From: a bacterium
Lineage (GTDB): Bacteria; SZUA-79; Acidulodesulfobacterales; Acidulodesulfobacteraceae
NCBI GenBank assembly: GCA_021789455.1
Contig: JAJYJN010000020.1
Span: 1 to 19,021, forward strand
Reading direction: 5' to 3'
DNA: 19,021 bases
The notes under the pieces were generated by a model, which saw only the letters and a list, made by a program, of their open reading frames with translations, searched no databases and was not told the DNA's origin. Both the position numbers and the translations under genes were made by a program. Positions 7,532-15,416 of the stretch are shown piece by piece (positions within the stretch are counted from its first letter, which is position 1; the number at the start of each line of letters is the position of its first letter).

Positions 7532-7820
7532 TTTTGTATTTTTTGTTCACTTCCGATTTAAAAACTACAGAAGGCTTAAATTTTACGACCTTTCTTTCGC
7601 TGATAATAATAGTTTCTCCGGTCTGCGGATTTCTGCCTTTTCTCGCTTTTTTCTCTTTAATCGTAAAATTTCCGAAACCGTTAAGCTTTATGGTTCCGGC
7701 TTCTTCTATTTCGGATTTTATAAGTTCAAAGAACGAATCTACGTACTGCGCGGATTCCGCGGTCGGCAAACCAACCTTAGAACGTACTTTTGAAGTTAAA
7801 TTTGCCCTGGTTAATGCCAT
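7500..7820 (-). CDS. ihfA: Integration host factor subunit alpha
   Basis: IHF-alpha pairs with IHF-beta to bend DNA sharply in transcription, replication and recombination. The 106-residue protein starts MALTRANL and has KLNGFGNFTIKEKKARKGRNPQTGE (about 45-69), with the proline that intercalates into DNA, then RKVVKFKPSVVFK. MALT start and overall fit are closer to IHF-alpha than to HU. The gene follows rplT after 34 bases. The usual neighbours pheS and pheT, which separate rplT and ihfA in many proteobacteria, are missing. The last residues (NGSSDKQRSR) overlap the next gene. Confidence 0.92.
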   Translation of the reverse strand: MALTRANLTSKVRSKVGLPTAESAQYVDSFFELIKSEIEEAGTIKLNGFGNFTIKEKKARKGRNPQTGETIIISERKVVKFKPSVVFKSEVNKKYKNGSSDKQRSR

Positions 7821-7854
7821 AAACTATGTTCTCCGAATTAATCGTTTTAATTAT

Positions 7855-8205
7855 TTAGGCAGCGACAGCGTCTTTCACTATGCCGGCAAAAGCCGACGGA
7901 TCTGAAAGAGCTATTTCGGATAAAACCTTTCTGTTTAATTCTATGCCTTTTTTATTAAGCGCATTTATAAATTTTGAATAGGAAATTCCGTTTTCTCTGC
8001 ATGCGGCGTTTATCCTGACTATCCACATACCTCTGAATTCTCTTTTTTTGACTTTTCTGTCTCTGTAAGCATAGTTAAGCCCTCTGTTTACGGCTTCGTT
8101 TGCGGACTTAAAAAGCCTGCTTTTCGCGCCGTAATAGCCTTTTGCGGCTTTTAATACTCTTTTGTGTCTTTTTCTGGTTAAAATACCTCTTTTTACTCTC
8201 GGCAT
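7855..8205 (-). CDS. rplT: 50S ribosomal protein L20
   Basis: L20 binds 23S rRNA early in large-subunit assembly. The 116 residues begin [26 protein letters not shown], the strongly basic N-terminal extension, and continue with the globular part [27 protein letters not shown]. Length and sequence are typical. AAGGAG lies 7 bases upstream of the ATG. It is the third gene of the conserved infC-rpmI-rplT operon, in which L20 often represses its own translation; I cannot point to a pseudoknot here. Confidence 0.98.
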   Translation of the reverse strand: MPRVKRGILTRKRHKRVLKAAKGYYGAKSRLFKSANEAVNRGLNYAYRDRKVKKREFRGMWIVRINAACRENGISYSKFINALNKKGIELNRKVLSEIALSDPSAFAGIVKDAVAA

Positions 8206-8244
8206 TATACTGCTCCTTATAATAGCTTATTATATTTATAAATT

Positions 8245-8448
8245 TTACAGATACGGTATTAATCTTTTTACGTTAAGGGAATCAACGGAATTAACTACCG
8301 ACGATTTTTTAAGCCTGTTTTTTCTGCCGCGTTTTTTAGACGTCAGTATATGGCTCTTGTTTGCTTTATGATGAACGACGAGTCCGGTTGCCGTTACCTT
8401 AAATCTTTTTTTTGCGCCTTTTTTAGTTTTTATTTTTATCTTTGCCAT
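8245..8448 (-). CDS. rpmI: 50S ribosomal protein L35
   Basis: This 67-residue, very basic ribosomal protein starts MAKIKIKTKKGAKKRFKVT and ends SLNVKRLIPYL, with the middle HHKANKSHILTSKKRGRKN. It matches L35 over its full length. AAGGTGG lies about 10 bases before the start. It sits 68 bases after infC and 39 bases before rplT in the standard order. Confidence 0.97.
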   Translation of the reverse strand: MAKIKIKTKKGAKKRFKVTATGLVVHHKANKSHILTSKKRGRKNRLKKSSVVNSVDSLNVKRLIPYL

Positions 8449-8516
8449 TTTAATAAAACCACCTTTTTAAAATTTATTTTAATTTTTTATTAACGTTTTT
8501 AATTAATATATTTTTA

Positions 8517-9104
8517 TTATGCCGTTTTTTCCTGCTCTTTCGTTTTTTCCGTTTTAACGGCGTCTTTTTCGGCAGTCTTTTTAGCCGTCTTAACCGGTAC
8601 TATAATCGTGCTGAACGTCCTTTTGACGTCCGGCTTAATAGGAAACTCCGGAACGCCGAACTCCTTTAAATCTTCGATTGCCCTCAGTATTACCTTTATT
8701 CCCAATTCCGTATGGGCAAGTTCTCTGCCTTTAAAAGTTACCGTAAGTTTAACTTTGTTTCCGTCTTTAAGAAAAGAAACGGCGTTTTTCAATTTAAAAT
8801 TGTAATCGTGCTCGTCGGTATTGGGCCTGAATTTAACTTCTTTTAAATGTATAACTACCTGTTTCTTCTTGGCTTCCTGAGCTTTTTTATTCTGCTCGTA
8901 TTTAAACTTGCCGAAATCCATTATCCTGCATACCGGAGGAACGGCTTCTTCGGAAACTTCGACGAGGTCGAGGAGCTTTTCTTTGGCAAGTTTAACGGCT
9001 TCATATAAAGGCATTATACCGGCCTGTTTGCCGTTTTCGTCGATAACCCTTACCTCTTTTGCCCTGATACTTTCGTTTATGTACGTTCTGTTATTTTTCT
9101 GTAT
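8517..9104 (-). CDS. infC: Translation initiation factor IF-3, non-canonical AUA start
   Basis: IF-3 binds the 30S subunit and proofreads the start codon. From the first ATG (9014) the frame lacks part of the N-domain; reading on upstream gives [21 protein letters not shown], which is the conserved IF-3 beginning. No ATG, GTG or TTG lies before it. AAGGAG (9118-9113) is 8 nt from ATA at 9104 and only 2 nt from ATT at 9110, so I take ATA as the start, giving 195 residues; ATT is the alternative. Rare start codons are a known autoregulatory feature of infC. The rest ([40 protein letters not shown]) is typical. The last 25 residues are a Lys/Glu/Thr-rich tail. thrS is not upstream. Confidence 0.93.
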   Translation of the reverse strand: MQKNNRTYINESIRAKEVRVIDENGKQAGIMPLYEAVKLAKEKLLDLVEVSEEAVPPVCRIMDFGKFKYEQNKKAQEAKKKQVVIHLKEVKFRPNTDEHDYNFKLKNAVSFLKDGNKVKLTVTFKGRELAHTELGIKVILRAIEDLKEFGVPEFPIKPDVKRTFSTIIVPVKTAKKTAEKDAVKTEKTKEQEKTA

Positions 9105-9112
9105 ATTAATTT

Positions 9113-9118
9113 CTCCTT
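9113..9118 (-). promoter_or_regulatory. infC ribosome binding site
   Basis: AAGGAG on the minus strand is the only strong Shine-Dalgarno near the IF-3 N-terminus. Its spacing of 8 nt to ATA 9104 decides the start call. Confidence 0.65.
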
Positions 9119-9151
9119 ATTTATTTTTTTAATTTTTTGCGTTAGCTTTAA

Positions 9152-9180
9152 ATTATTGCATAATTTAAGAGCCGTGTCAA
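9152..9180 (-). promoter_or_regulatory. Sigma-70 promoter of infC-rpmI-rplT
   Basis: Minus-strand TTGACA (9180-9175) and AATAAT (9157-9152) are 17 bases apart, 11 of 12 consensus positions. It begins 7 bases after the bamD stop. The leader to the infC start would be about 40 nt, very AT-rich. Confidence 0.6.
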
Positions 9181-9187
9181 CATTCTT

Positions 9188-9922
9188 TTATTCCGCATAC
9201 CTACTTTTCGGGTATTTTGTTTTTAAAATATTCAGATAGCGGGCTTCCATTTTTTTATTTCCAAGATTTTTATAGCAGGACGAAAGATAATAAAGCGTTT
9301 TAGGTATAATAGGAACGCCGTCCCTCCCGTACTGCTTTAATACCGTTTTAAACATATAAGCCGCCGGTTTCCAGATGCTCGCATTGTAATAGTAAAGTCC
9401 TGTAAAAAAGGTATTTTCGGAAAGTTTTATATTAATAAGTTTAATATATTTAAAAGATTTTTTTGAATATTTTGAATAAGGGTATTTCGATATAAGTTTT
9501 TCAAAAACCTTCTTCGAGTTTTTAAGGGGAGTTTGATTTCTGCCTACCGCCAAATTTCTTTTGTAATACGACATAGCTTCGTAATACATTGCAAAAGGAA
9601 CGTATTTGGAACGCGGATGAAGATGTACAAAATCCAAATAAGCGCCTGCTGATTCGATATATTTTCCTTCAAGATAGTAAACGTCGCCGAGCCTTATTTC
9701 CGCAATTTCCGTTTTACCGTAAGCCGGATAATTTTCTATAAGGGCTTTAAAATTTTTTGCGGCGCCGTTATAATTTTTAACATGGGAATCGTGCATGGCT
9801 TTGCCGTAATAAACGTCCGGCGGCAAAATATTTTTCTTTACGTTTTTGCCGCATCCGGAAAGCATAACCGAGAATACGGATATTGCGGCTATAATAGAGA
9901 TTAATAAAGTTAGTTTTTTCAT
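9188..9922 (-). CDS. bamD: Outer membrane assembly lipoprotein BamD
   Basis: BamD is the TPR lipoprotein of the BAM complex that inserts beta-barrel proteins into the outer membrane. The 244 residues have a signal peptide ending in lipobox LSGC (C24 lipidated), then tetratricopeptide-like repeats: YGKAMHDSHVKNYNGAAKNFKALIENYP, IRLGDVYYLEGKY, SAGAYLDFVHLHPRSKYV and AMYYEAMSYYKR, each with the small-then-aromatic pattern of TPRs. The C-terminal YLNILKTKYPKS is another repeat. The length is normal. It is the last gene before the infC promoter and is separated from the upstream lipoprotein gene by a tandem palindromic repeat. Confidence 0.88.
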   Translation of the reverse strand: MKKLTLLISIIAAISVFSVMLSGCGKNVKKNILPPDVYYGKAMHDSHVKNYNGAAKNFKALIENYPAYGKTEIAEIRLGDVYYLEGKYIESAGAYLDFVHLHPRSKYVPFAMYYEAMSYYKRNLAVGRNQTPLKNSKKVFEKLISKYPYSKYSKKSFKYIKLINIKLSENTFFTGLYYYNASIWKPAAYMFKTVLKQYGRDGVPIIPKTLYYLSSCYKNLGNKKMEARYLNILKTKYPKSRYAE

Positions 9923-9941
9923 TTGTCTATTTCGTTACCAG

Positions 9942-10018
9942 TTTTGTGACGGTGCCGGAATTGAATTCTGACCCCTTTTATTTTGTGACGGTGCCGGAAT
10001 TGAATTACGGCACCGTTG
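9942..10018. repeat. GAATTGAATTC-core palindrome, tandem pair
   Basis: Two units of 39 bp (starting 9942 and 9981) each read TTTTGTGACGGTGCCG then GAATTGAATT. The second folds into a perfect 9-bp stem ACGGTGCCG/CGGCACCGT (9988-9996 with 10008-10016). The pair fills most of the bamD/lipoprotein gap and ends directly at the lipoprotein stop codon. Confidence 0.85.
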
Positions 10019-10792
10019 TTAGTTAAGCAACATACTTCCTTTAGAAAGACGTATATTCATTTTAACATTATATAAATAATCGTCAACATATATTTTTAAA
10101 GGAACCATGCTTGTATTTGCGCCGGAACCTTTTAAAACGTAATCTTTAAAGCGTACCGATTCTATTTCTTTTCCGTTTTTGACCGAAGTTACGGAACGGA
10201 TAAGGTATTTTTTTGAAACGCATATATAATAGCCTTGTTTTCCGCCGTATGCAAAAAAGAAACCTTTTTCGGTATTATAAAAAATAGGCGACTTTTTTAT
10301 TTTATTCAGTTTATCGATAAAAAGCAAAATTTTAAAAACCCTTAACAGCCTTTGATAATTTTGCGTTTTATCGTTAGTTTTAATTTTATATTTTTTATCC
10401 AAGTTTATTGATTTAATTTTGCCGTCTTCGGGATTGAAAAAAACGGCTTCCGTTCCGCTTTTCGTTTTAATTATTTTCGCGTTAAAAAGAACGTCGCCGT
10501 ACATGTCTAAAATAATAAAGCTTATGTACTTTCCGGCTATATATTTATAAATGCCTGCCTGCTCTATAGAAAAACCGCCGTCCGATACCGTGAAACGCAG
10601 TCTTCCCGATAACCCGCCGAACGTTCCGTAATTTTTAATAAGTCCTGCCAGAACTTCTTTTCTGCTTTTATATGCAACCGGTTTTTTGTACGGTTTAACG
10701 GCGGTCTTTACGTTTACGGCACATCCGCTGAAAAAGAAAGATATAAATATTAATAAGACGACCGTCGATGCCGCCGCAGTTTTCTTGCTCAT
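10019..10792 (-). CDS. Putative outer-membrane lipoprotein, LolA/LolB-like
   Basis: The 257-residue protein has a signal peptide with lipobox FSGC (C24), so it is probably a lipoprotein. The mature part has strand-rich segments such as LSGRLRFTVSDGGFSIEQAG and YISFIILDMYGDVLFNAKI, then alternating strands to the end (IYVDDYLYNVKMNIRLSK). That pattern recalls the half-barrel of LolA/LolB and DUF4292 lipoproteins, which carry or receive lipoproteins, but I cannot confirm it. It overlaps the alaS stop by 4 nt (ATGA) and precedes bamD, so context supports an envelope role. Strongly basic (many lysines). Confidence 0.6.
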   Translation of the reverse strand: MSKKTAAASTVVLLIFISFFFSGCAVNVKTAVKPYKKPVAYKSRKEVLAGLIKNYGTFGGLSGRLRFTVSDGGFSIEQAGIYKYIAGKYISFIILDMYGDVLFNAKIIKTKSGTEAVFFNPEDGKIKSINLDKKYKIKTNDKTQNYQRLLRVFKILLFIDKLNKIKKSPIFYNTEKGFFFAYGGKQGYYICVSKKYLIRSVTSVKNGKEIESVRFKDYVLKGSGANTSMVPLKIYVDDYLYNVKMNIRLSKGSMLLN

Positions 10793-13491
10793 AACAATAC
10801 CGACTCAATGATTTTTTCTATTACGTCGAATTTTGAAACATCCTGCGTTCCGCCCTGAGAAAAATCCTTTTTGCCTCCGCCTTTTCCTCCGGTTTCCGAA
10901 TTAATGCGTTTTATAACGGCTGATGCGTCTATGGAACCTTTTGCAGATACGATGTAAATCAACTTTTCGTCTTTAATATTAGATATAAAAACTACGACGG
11001 AATCGCCTTCGGGAAAATCGCGCCTTGAACTTAAGGCGTTTACAAGCTCTTTTAATTCTTCGCCTGAAACGTTGCCGAATTTTGAAATTAAATATTTAAA
11101 TCCGCCTGCGGCCGCCATGCCCGTTTTAAAAGATTTTATAAGACGCTCGGATTCAAAAGAATTGAGTTTCGACCTGAGTTCCTCGTTGGTTTTTTCAAGC
11201 AGTTCGTAATCGTAATACAGTTTTATTATTCTGTTGTAAACTTCGGATTTGGAAGTATTCAGAAGTTTGGCGATATTAACTATATTGTCCTCTTCCACGT
11301 ACAAGTAGTCGAGATAATTAAAACCCGTAACGGCTTCTATGCGCCTTATGCCGGAAGCAACCGAAGATTCTCCGGTAATCTTAAAAAATCCGATTTCTCC
11401 GGTTCTCGAAACATGGGTGCCTCCGCAGAATTCTTTCGATGCCGTTCCCATGGACACGACCCTTACGGTATCTTCGTATTTTTCATCGAAAAAGTGAAGG
11501 GCGCCGGAATTTAAAGCGGTTTGAACGTCAAGCTCGTGCGTTTTTACTTCAAGGTCGGCAAAAATATATCCGTTGACTAAAACTTCCGCTTTCCTTATTT
11601 CTTCGTCTGTCAGAGGCTTGCCGTACGAAAAATCAAATCTGAGCCTTTCCGAATCTACGAACGAACCCTGCTGTGTTACGCGGCTGCCGAGTATCTCTCT
11701 TAGCGCGGATTGAAGAAGATGGACTGCGCTGTGGTTTGCCGCAGTTTTTTTTCTTAATTCCGCATCGACCGAAAAACTAGCCTTTACGGGAAAAACCGGC
11801 GGGGCAAGCATTTCTTCGGCGGCGGCGGCTCCCAGATTTTGTTCTGCATCCTTCATGCTTTCGGTAAATATTCTTGCATAATGAAGGATGACTCCGTTTT
11901 TGGTTTTAAATGTATCGGAAACCGAAGCTGATAAGGAATATTTTCCGTAATTAAACTTTATAGTTCCTCTGTCGCCGGATTGACCGCCTCCTTCAGGATA
12001 AAAAGGGGTAATATCCGAGGCTATATAATAAAAACCGCCGTCTTTTATGTTCTCGACGGGCATGCCGTCTTCGTCGAATATGCCGTTAATATCGGCGTTA
12101 GCGGCATTTTCTATATTGCCGTATCCTTTAAAAAGCGATTTAGGTACGCCGGAAACGGTTTCGGGAACTCCGTTTTTTTCTTTTTTCTGCTTTGAACCTT
12201 TTTTCTGAAGTTCCATTAATTCGTCGTAAGCTTTTAAATCTATCGAAAAACCGTTTTCTTCAGCCATATCTATTGCTATATCTACCGGAAAACCTTTTTC
12301 GTCGTATAATTTAAATATGAATTCGCCGGGAACTATTTTCTGCTTTTTCTCCTTAAGTTCGATAATTTTTTCTTCCAAAAGTTTAATTCCCAGTCCTACC
12401 GTATCGTTAAACCTTTCATACTCTTCGGAGATTATCTTCTCGAAGACGGCAAGTCCGTCGGCAGTTTCGGGATAAAATCCGCCCATAATTATTACCACGA
12501 TATTACCGAGATATTTCAGGTTATCGAGACTTATGCCGAGCTTTAAAGAATATCTGATAAGTCTTCTTAAAATTCTCCTGAATACATAGCCTCTGCCTTC
12601 GTTGGAGGGAAATACGGATTCTGCGGATAAAAAAACCGACGTCCGTATATGGTCGCTGATAACCCTTGCGGCGGTATCGTACGCTTCGTCTCCGCCGTCG
12701 TATCGTTTTCCGGTAACGGCGTCTATCTCTTTTATATAAGGAGTAAAAACATCGGTATCGTAGTTTGATTTTACGTTCTGCAAAATTCGCAGTATGCGCT
12801 CAAGCCCCATTCCCGTATCAATAGAGGGACGCGGCAATTTTGAAAGGTCTCCTTTTTTATCTCTGTTAAATTCCATAAAAACGAGATTCCAAATTTCTAA
12901 ATATCTGCCGCAATCGCAATTAATATCGCAGTCCGTATGCCCCGCTTCCGAATAACCGGTATCGTAAAATATTTCGCTTGAATAGCCGCAAGGACCGGTT
13001 TCTCCCATCTGCCAAAAATTAGTTTCGTCGCCGAGCCTGTATATTTTGTTTTCATCGAAACCTACGGTATTTTTCCAGATATTATAACCGTCTTCGTCTT
13101 TATCGTTTACTGTAACGTATATTTTGTCGAGGTCGAGTTCTATGACGTCTTTTATAAATTCGTAGGCAAACAAAACGGCATCTTTTTTAAAATAGTCTCC
13201 GAAAGAAAAATTTCCGAGCATTTCAAAAAAAGTGTGGTGGCGGGAAGTTTTGCCGACGTTTTCGAGGTCGTTATGTTTGCCGCCTGCGCGCATACATTTT
13301 TGAACGGTTACGGCTCGCGGCATAGGCGCCTGAACTACGCCGGTAAAATAGTCCTTAAACTGGACCATTCCGGCATTAGTAAACATGATAGAGTCGTCGC
13401 CGGCGGGAATTAAAGAAGAACTCGGCAATTGCACGTGTCCTTTTCCCGTAAAAAATTTAATGAATATTTCCCTAAGTTCGTTTGATTTCAT
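10789..13491 (-). CDS. alaS: Alanyl-tRNA synthetase
   Basis: AlaRS charges tRNA-Ala and edits mischarged Ser and Gly. The 900 residues cover all domains. The class II core begins MKSNELREIFIKFFTGKGHVQLPSSSL, with KHNDLENVGKTSRHHTFFEMLGNFSFGDYFK (motif 2 region) and IDTGMGLERI (motif 3). The tRNA-recognition part has RVISDHIRTSVFL and EGRGYVFRRILRRLIR. The editing domain has zinc ligands HSAVH (587, 591) and CGGTH (689, 693). The C-terminal C-Ala domain ends with the glycine-rich GGKGGGKKDFSQGG. recX-alaS neighbours are common in bacteria. The upstream palindromic repeat reaches within 3 bases of the ATG, so the Shine-Dalgarno (at best TGGA) is poor. Confidence 0.98.
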   Translation of the reverse strand: MKSNELREIFIKFFTGKGHVQLPSSSLIPAGDDSIMFTNAGMVQFKDYFTGVVQAPMPRAVTVQKCMRAGGKHNDLENVGKTSRHHTFFEMLGNFSFGDYFKKDAVLFAYEFIKDVIELDLDKIYVTVNDKDEDGYNIWKNTVGFDENKIYRLGDETNFWQMGETGPCGYSSEIFYDTGYSEAGHTDCDINCDCGRYLEIWNLVFMEFNRDKKGDLSKLPRPSIDTGMGLERILRILQNVKSNYDTDVFTPYIKEIDAVTGKRYDGGDEAYDTAARVISDHIRTSVFLSAESVFPSNEGRGYVFRRILRRLIRYSLKLGISLDNLKYLGNIVVIIMGGFYPETADGLAVFEKIISEEYERFNDTVGLGIKLLEEKIIELKEKKQKIVPGEFIFKLYDEKGFPVDIAIDMAEENGFSIDLKAYDELMELQKKGSKQKKEKNGVPETVSGVPKSLFKGYGNIENAANADINGIFDEDGMPVENIKDGGFYYIASDITPFYPEGGGQSGDRGTIKFNYGKYSLSASVSDTFKTKNGVILHYARIFTESMKDAEQNLGAAAAEEMLAPPVFPVKASFSVDAELRKKTAANHSAVHLLQSALREILGSRVTQQGSFVDSERLRFDFSYGKPLTDEEIRKAEVLVNGYIFADLEVKTHELDVQTALNSGALHFFDEKYEDTVRVVSMGTASKEFCGGTHVSRTGEIGFFKITGESSVASGIRRIEAVTGFNYLDYLYVEEDNIVNIAKLLNTSKSEVYNRIIKLYYDYELLEKTNEELRSKLNSFESERLIKSFKTGMAAAGGFKYLISKFGNVSGEELKELVNALSSRRDFPEGDSVVVFISNIKDEKLIYIVSAKGSIDASAVIKRINSETGGKGGGKKDFSQGGTQDVSKFDVIEKIIESVLL

Positions 13492-13494
13492 ATT

Positions 13495-13583
13495 CCATTT
13501 TGCGGCAGGGACAGAATTGAATTTTCGTCCCTACTGTTTCCATTTTGAGGTAGGGACAGAATTGAATTCTGTCCCTACTGTTT
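13495..13583. repeat. GAATTGAATTC-core palindrome, tandem pair (alaS/recX)
   Basis: Two units of about 45 bp begin CCATTTTG at 13495 and 13540. The second is an almost perfect palindrome, TAGGGACAGAATT (13551-13563) against AATTCTGTCCCTA (13565-13577). The first has a decayed right arm. Together they fill the whole gap between recX and alaS and reach into the end of recX. Confidence 0.9.
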
Positions 13584-14066
13584 AATAAAGTCTTCTATTA
13601 TTTTAGAGGAAAATCCTCTGCTCTGCAAAAAATCGTAAAGTTTCTTTTTATATATCAGTTCGTTTTCCCTGTATTTTATCAGGGAAACTTTCTTTTTGTC
13701 CACCGCTTTAAGCATAACGGAACGTTCTTCGTCTTCCGTGTAAAACGTTTCGATTAGCTTGTCTATAATATTTTTGTTTATTCCTTTTTTATAAAGTTCA
13801 TAGCTTAATTTTATTCTGCCGATAAGTCTTTTTTTTCCGCTTTCTATAAGTCTTTCCGCAAATTCTTCATCGTTTAAGTATCCGTATTCTTTTAATTTCT
13901 TTAACGCTTTGCCGGTATCTTCCGTAGAAAAGCCTTTTTTGATTAATTTTTCGGCAAGCCGTTTTTCGGAATAAGACCTCGCGGACACGAGCTTTAAAGA
14001 GTAATTCTGCGCCGATAAAGGCGTTTTAGACTTTCTTTTAGAAATATTTTCCTGCGATATTTTCAA
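13575..14066 (-). CDS. recX: RecA regulator RecX
   Basis: RecX binds RecA filaments and limits their growth. The 163-residue protein has the three-helix repeats of the family: SLKLVSARSYSEKRLAEKLIKKGFS, ALKKLKEYGYLNDEEFAERLIESG and LSYELYKKGINKNIIDKLIE, then KKLYDFLQSRGFSSKIIEDFI. The start is TTG at 14066, with GGAG 8 nt upstream; the nearest ATG is out of frame. The last codon and the TAG stop come from the palindromic repeat, so the native C-terminus may have been replaced. It lies downstream of recA, as usual, but pilT is placed between them. Confidence 0.9.
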   Translation of the reverse strand: MKISQENISKRKSKTPLSAQNYSLKLVSARSYSEKRLAEKLIKKGFSTEDTGKALKKLKEYGYLNDEEFAERLIESGKKRLIGRIKLSYELYKKGINKNIIDKLIETFYTEDEERSVMLKAVDKKKVSLIKYRENELIYKKKLYDFLQSRGFSSKIIEDFIKQ

Positions 14067-14134
14067 AGAGATTACTCCGATAATACATTATGTAGCGCTA
14101 TACTTCTATATTTTGCGCATAAACATACATGCGG

Positions 14135-15412
14135 TTACGTTGTCCAGTAAGAACCCGAACCGCCTGAAGCCGCCGTATTTCCAGTTACGGACGGACTTGC
14201 TCCGGCGGTGACTGAAGTTTTGCCGCTTTCAACGGAGTCTGCTTTTACCCCTGCGCTTATATCGTCGTCGGAAGCGTTTACTCCGGATATTAACAGTGCA
14301 AGGTCGTTCGGCGAGGTGGATTCCGCAAGAGCATCTTCGTATGTTATCAAGCCCTGTTTATAAAAATTGTAGAGGGACTGGTCGAAAGTCTGCATCTCGT
14401 ACTGTATGTTTCCGCTTCTTATGAAGTCTCTTATACTCGCGGTTTTATCTTCGTTTGATATGCATTCTTTTATCGTTTCCGTTCCTATCATTATCTCTAC
14501 GGACGGAAGACGTCCTTTTTTGTCCGCTCTTGCTATAAGCCTCTGCGATATTACTGCGGAAATAACGGAAGCAAGCTGTATTCTTATCTGTTTTTGCTGA
14601 TAAGGAGGAAAAACCGCTATAATTCTGTTAATGGTTTCCTGCGCATCCAGCGTATGAAGGGTGCTCATTACGAGATGTCCGGTTTCAGCCGCAGTTATTG
14701 CCGTTTCTATCGTTTCTAAGTCTCTCATTTCGCCTACTAAAATAACGTCGGGATCCTGCCTTAAGGCTTCCCTTAATCCGTGCGAAAAAGAATAAACGTC
14801 CATGCCGAGTTCCCGCTGGTTGACTAATGCTTTTATATCTTTATGCAGATATTCGATAGGGTCCTCGATGGTTATTATGTTTACCGGTTTATTCCTGTTT
14901 ATAAAATCTATCATGGAAGCGAGAGTCGTGGACTTTCCGCTGCCGGTTATGCCCGTAACCAGTATTAATCCTCTTTCTTTAAGTGATATAGATTTTATAA
15001 TTTTAGGCAGGTTAAGCGATTCAAAAATTGGAATATCGAAAGGGATATAGCGCATTGCTATGCTTAAAGAATTCCGCTGGGAATAAATATTGACCCTGAA
15101 TCTTCCGACGCCGTGCAGGCTGTATGCAAGATCGACGTCCCTGTTTTCCTGAAAAACTTTAAGCTGATGCTTATCCATCATGCTTACGGCTATTTTTTCT
15201 ATAACTTCTTTGGACATAACGCCGAAATTTTCCTGTTTGTAAATATCCCCGTCTATTCTAAAAATAGGATAAGAATTTACTTTAAGGTGAATATCCGACG
15301 CTTTCTTGCCGACCGCCGTCATTAAAATAGTTCCTAAAAGCGACGGCTGTCCTCCCTGCTTAACCTGTTGACCGTCCTGTGCGGCATTAGACTGTAAAAC
15401 CGTTTCGTCCAT
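14135..15412 (-). CDS. pilT: Type IV pilus retraction ATPase PilT
   Basis: PilT is the hexameric ATPase at the inner membrane that drives pilus retraction, hence twitching and DNA uptake. The 425 residues have the N-terminal PAS-like domain (SDIHLKVNSYPIFRIDGDI), Walker A GITGSGKS (154-161), Asp box TIEDPIEYLH (181-190), Walker B around 220-231 (DPDVILVGEMRD) and His box HLVMSTLHT (246-254). The PilT signature near AIRNLIRE is present as SIRDFIRSG. After about residue 365 comes a Ser/Gly/Ala/Thr-rich tail of about 50 residues ending in SYWTT that PilT usually lacks. The gene starts 4 bases after recA, so it is surely on the recA transcript. Other pil genes are not in the window. Confidence 0.92.
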   Translation of the reverse strand: MDETVLQSNAAQDGQQVKQGGQPSLLGTILMTAVGKKASDIHLKVNSYPIFRIDGDIYKQENFGVMSKEVIEKIAVSMMDKHQLKVFQENRDVDLAYSLHGVGRFRVNIYSQRNSLSIAMRYIPFDIPIFESLNLPKIIKSISLKERGLILVTGITGSGKSTTLASMIDFINRNKPVNIITIEDPIEYLHKDIKALVNQRELGMDVYSFSHGLREALRQDPDVILVGEMRDLETIETAITAAETGHLVMSTLHTLDAQETINRIIAVFPPYQQKQIRIQLASVISAVISQRLIARADKKGRLPSVEIMIGTETIKECISNEDKTASIRDFIRSGNIQYEMQTFDQSLYNFYKQGLITYEDALAESTSPNDLALLISGVNASDDDISAGVKADSVESGKTSVTAGASPSVTGNTAASGGSGSYWTT

Positions 15413-15416
15413 TTTT

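Noticed and set aside
8517..9014. IF-3 starting at ATG 9014
   Set aside because: It would remove conserved N-domain residues, and no Shine-Dalgarno precedes it.
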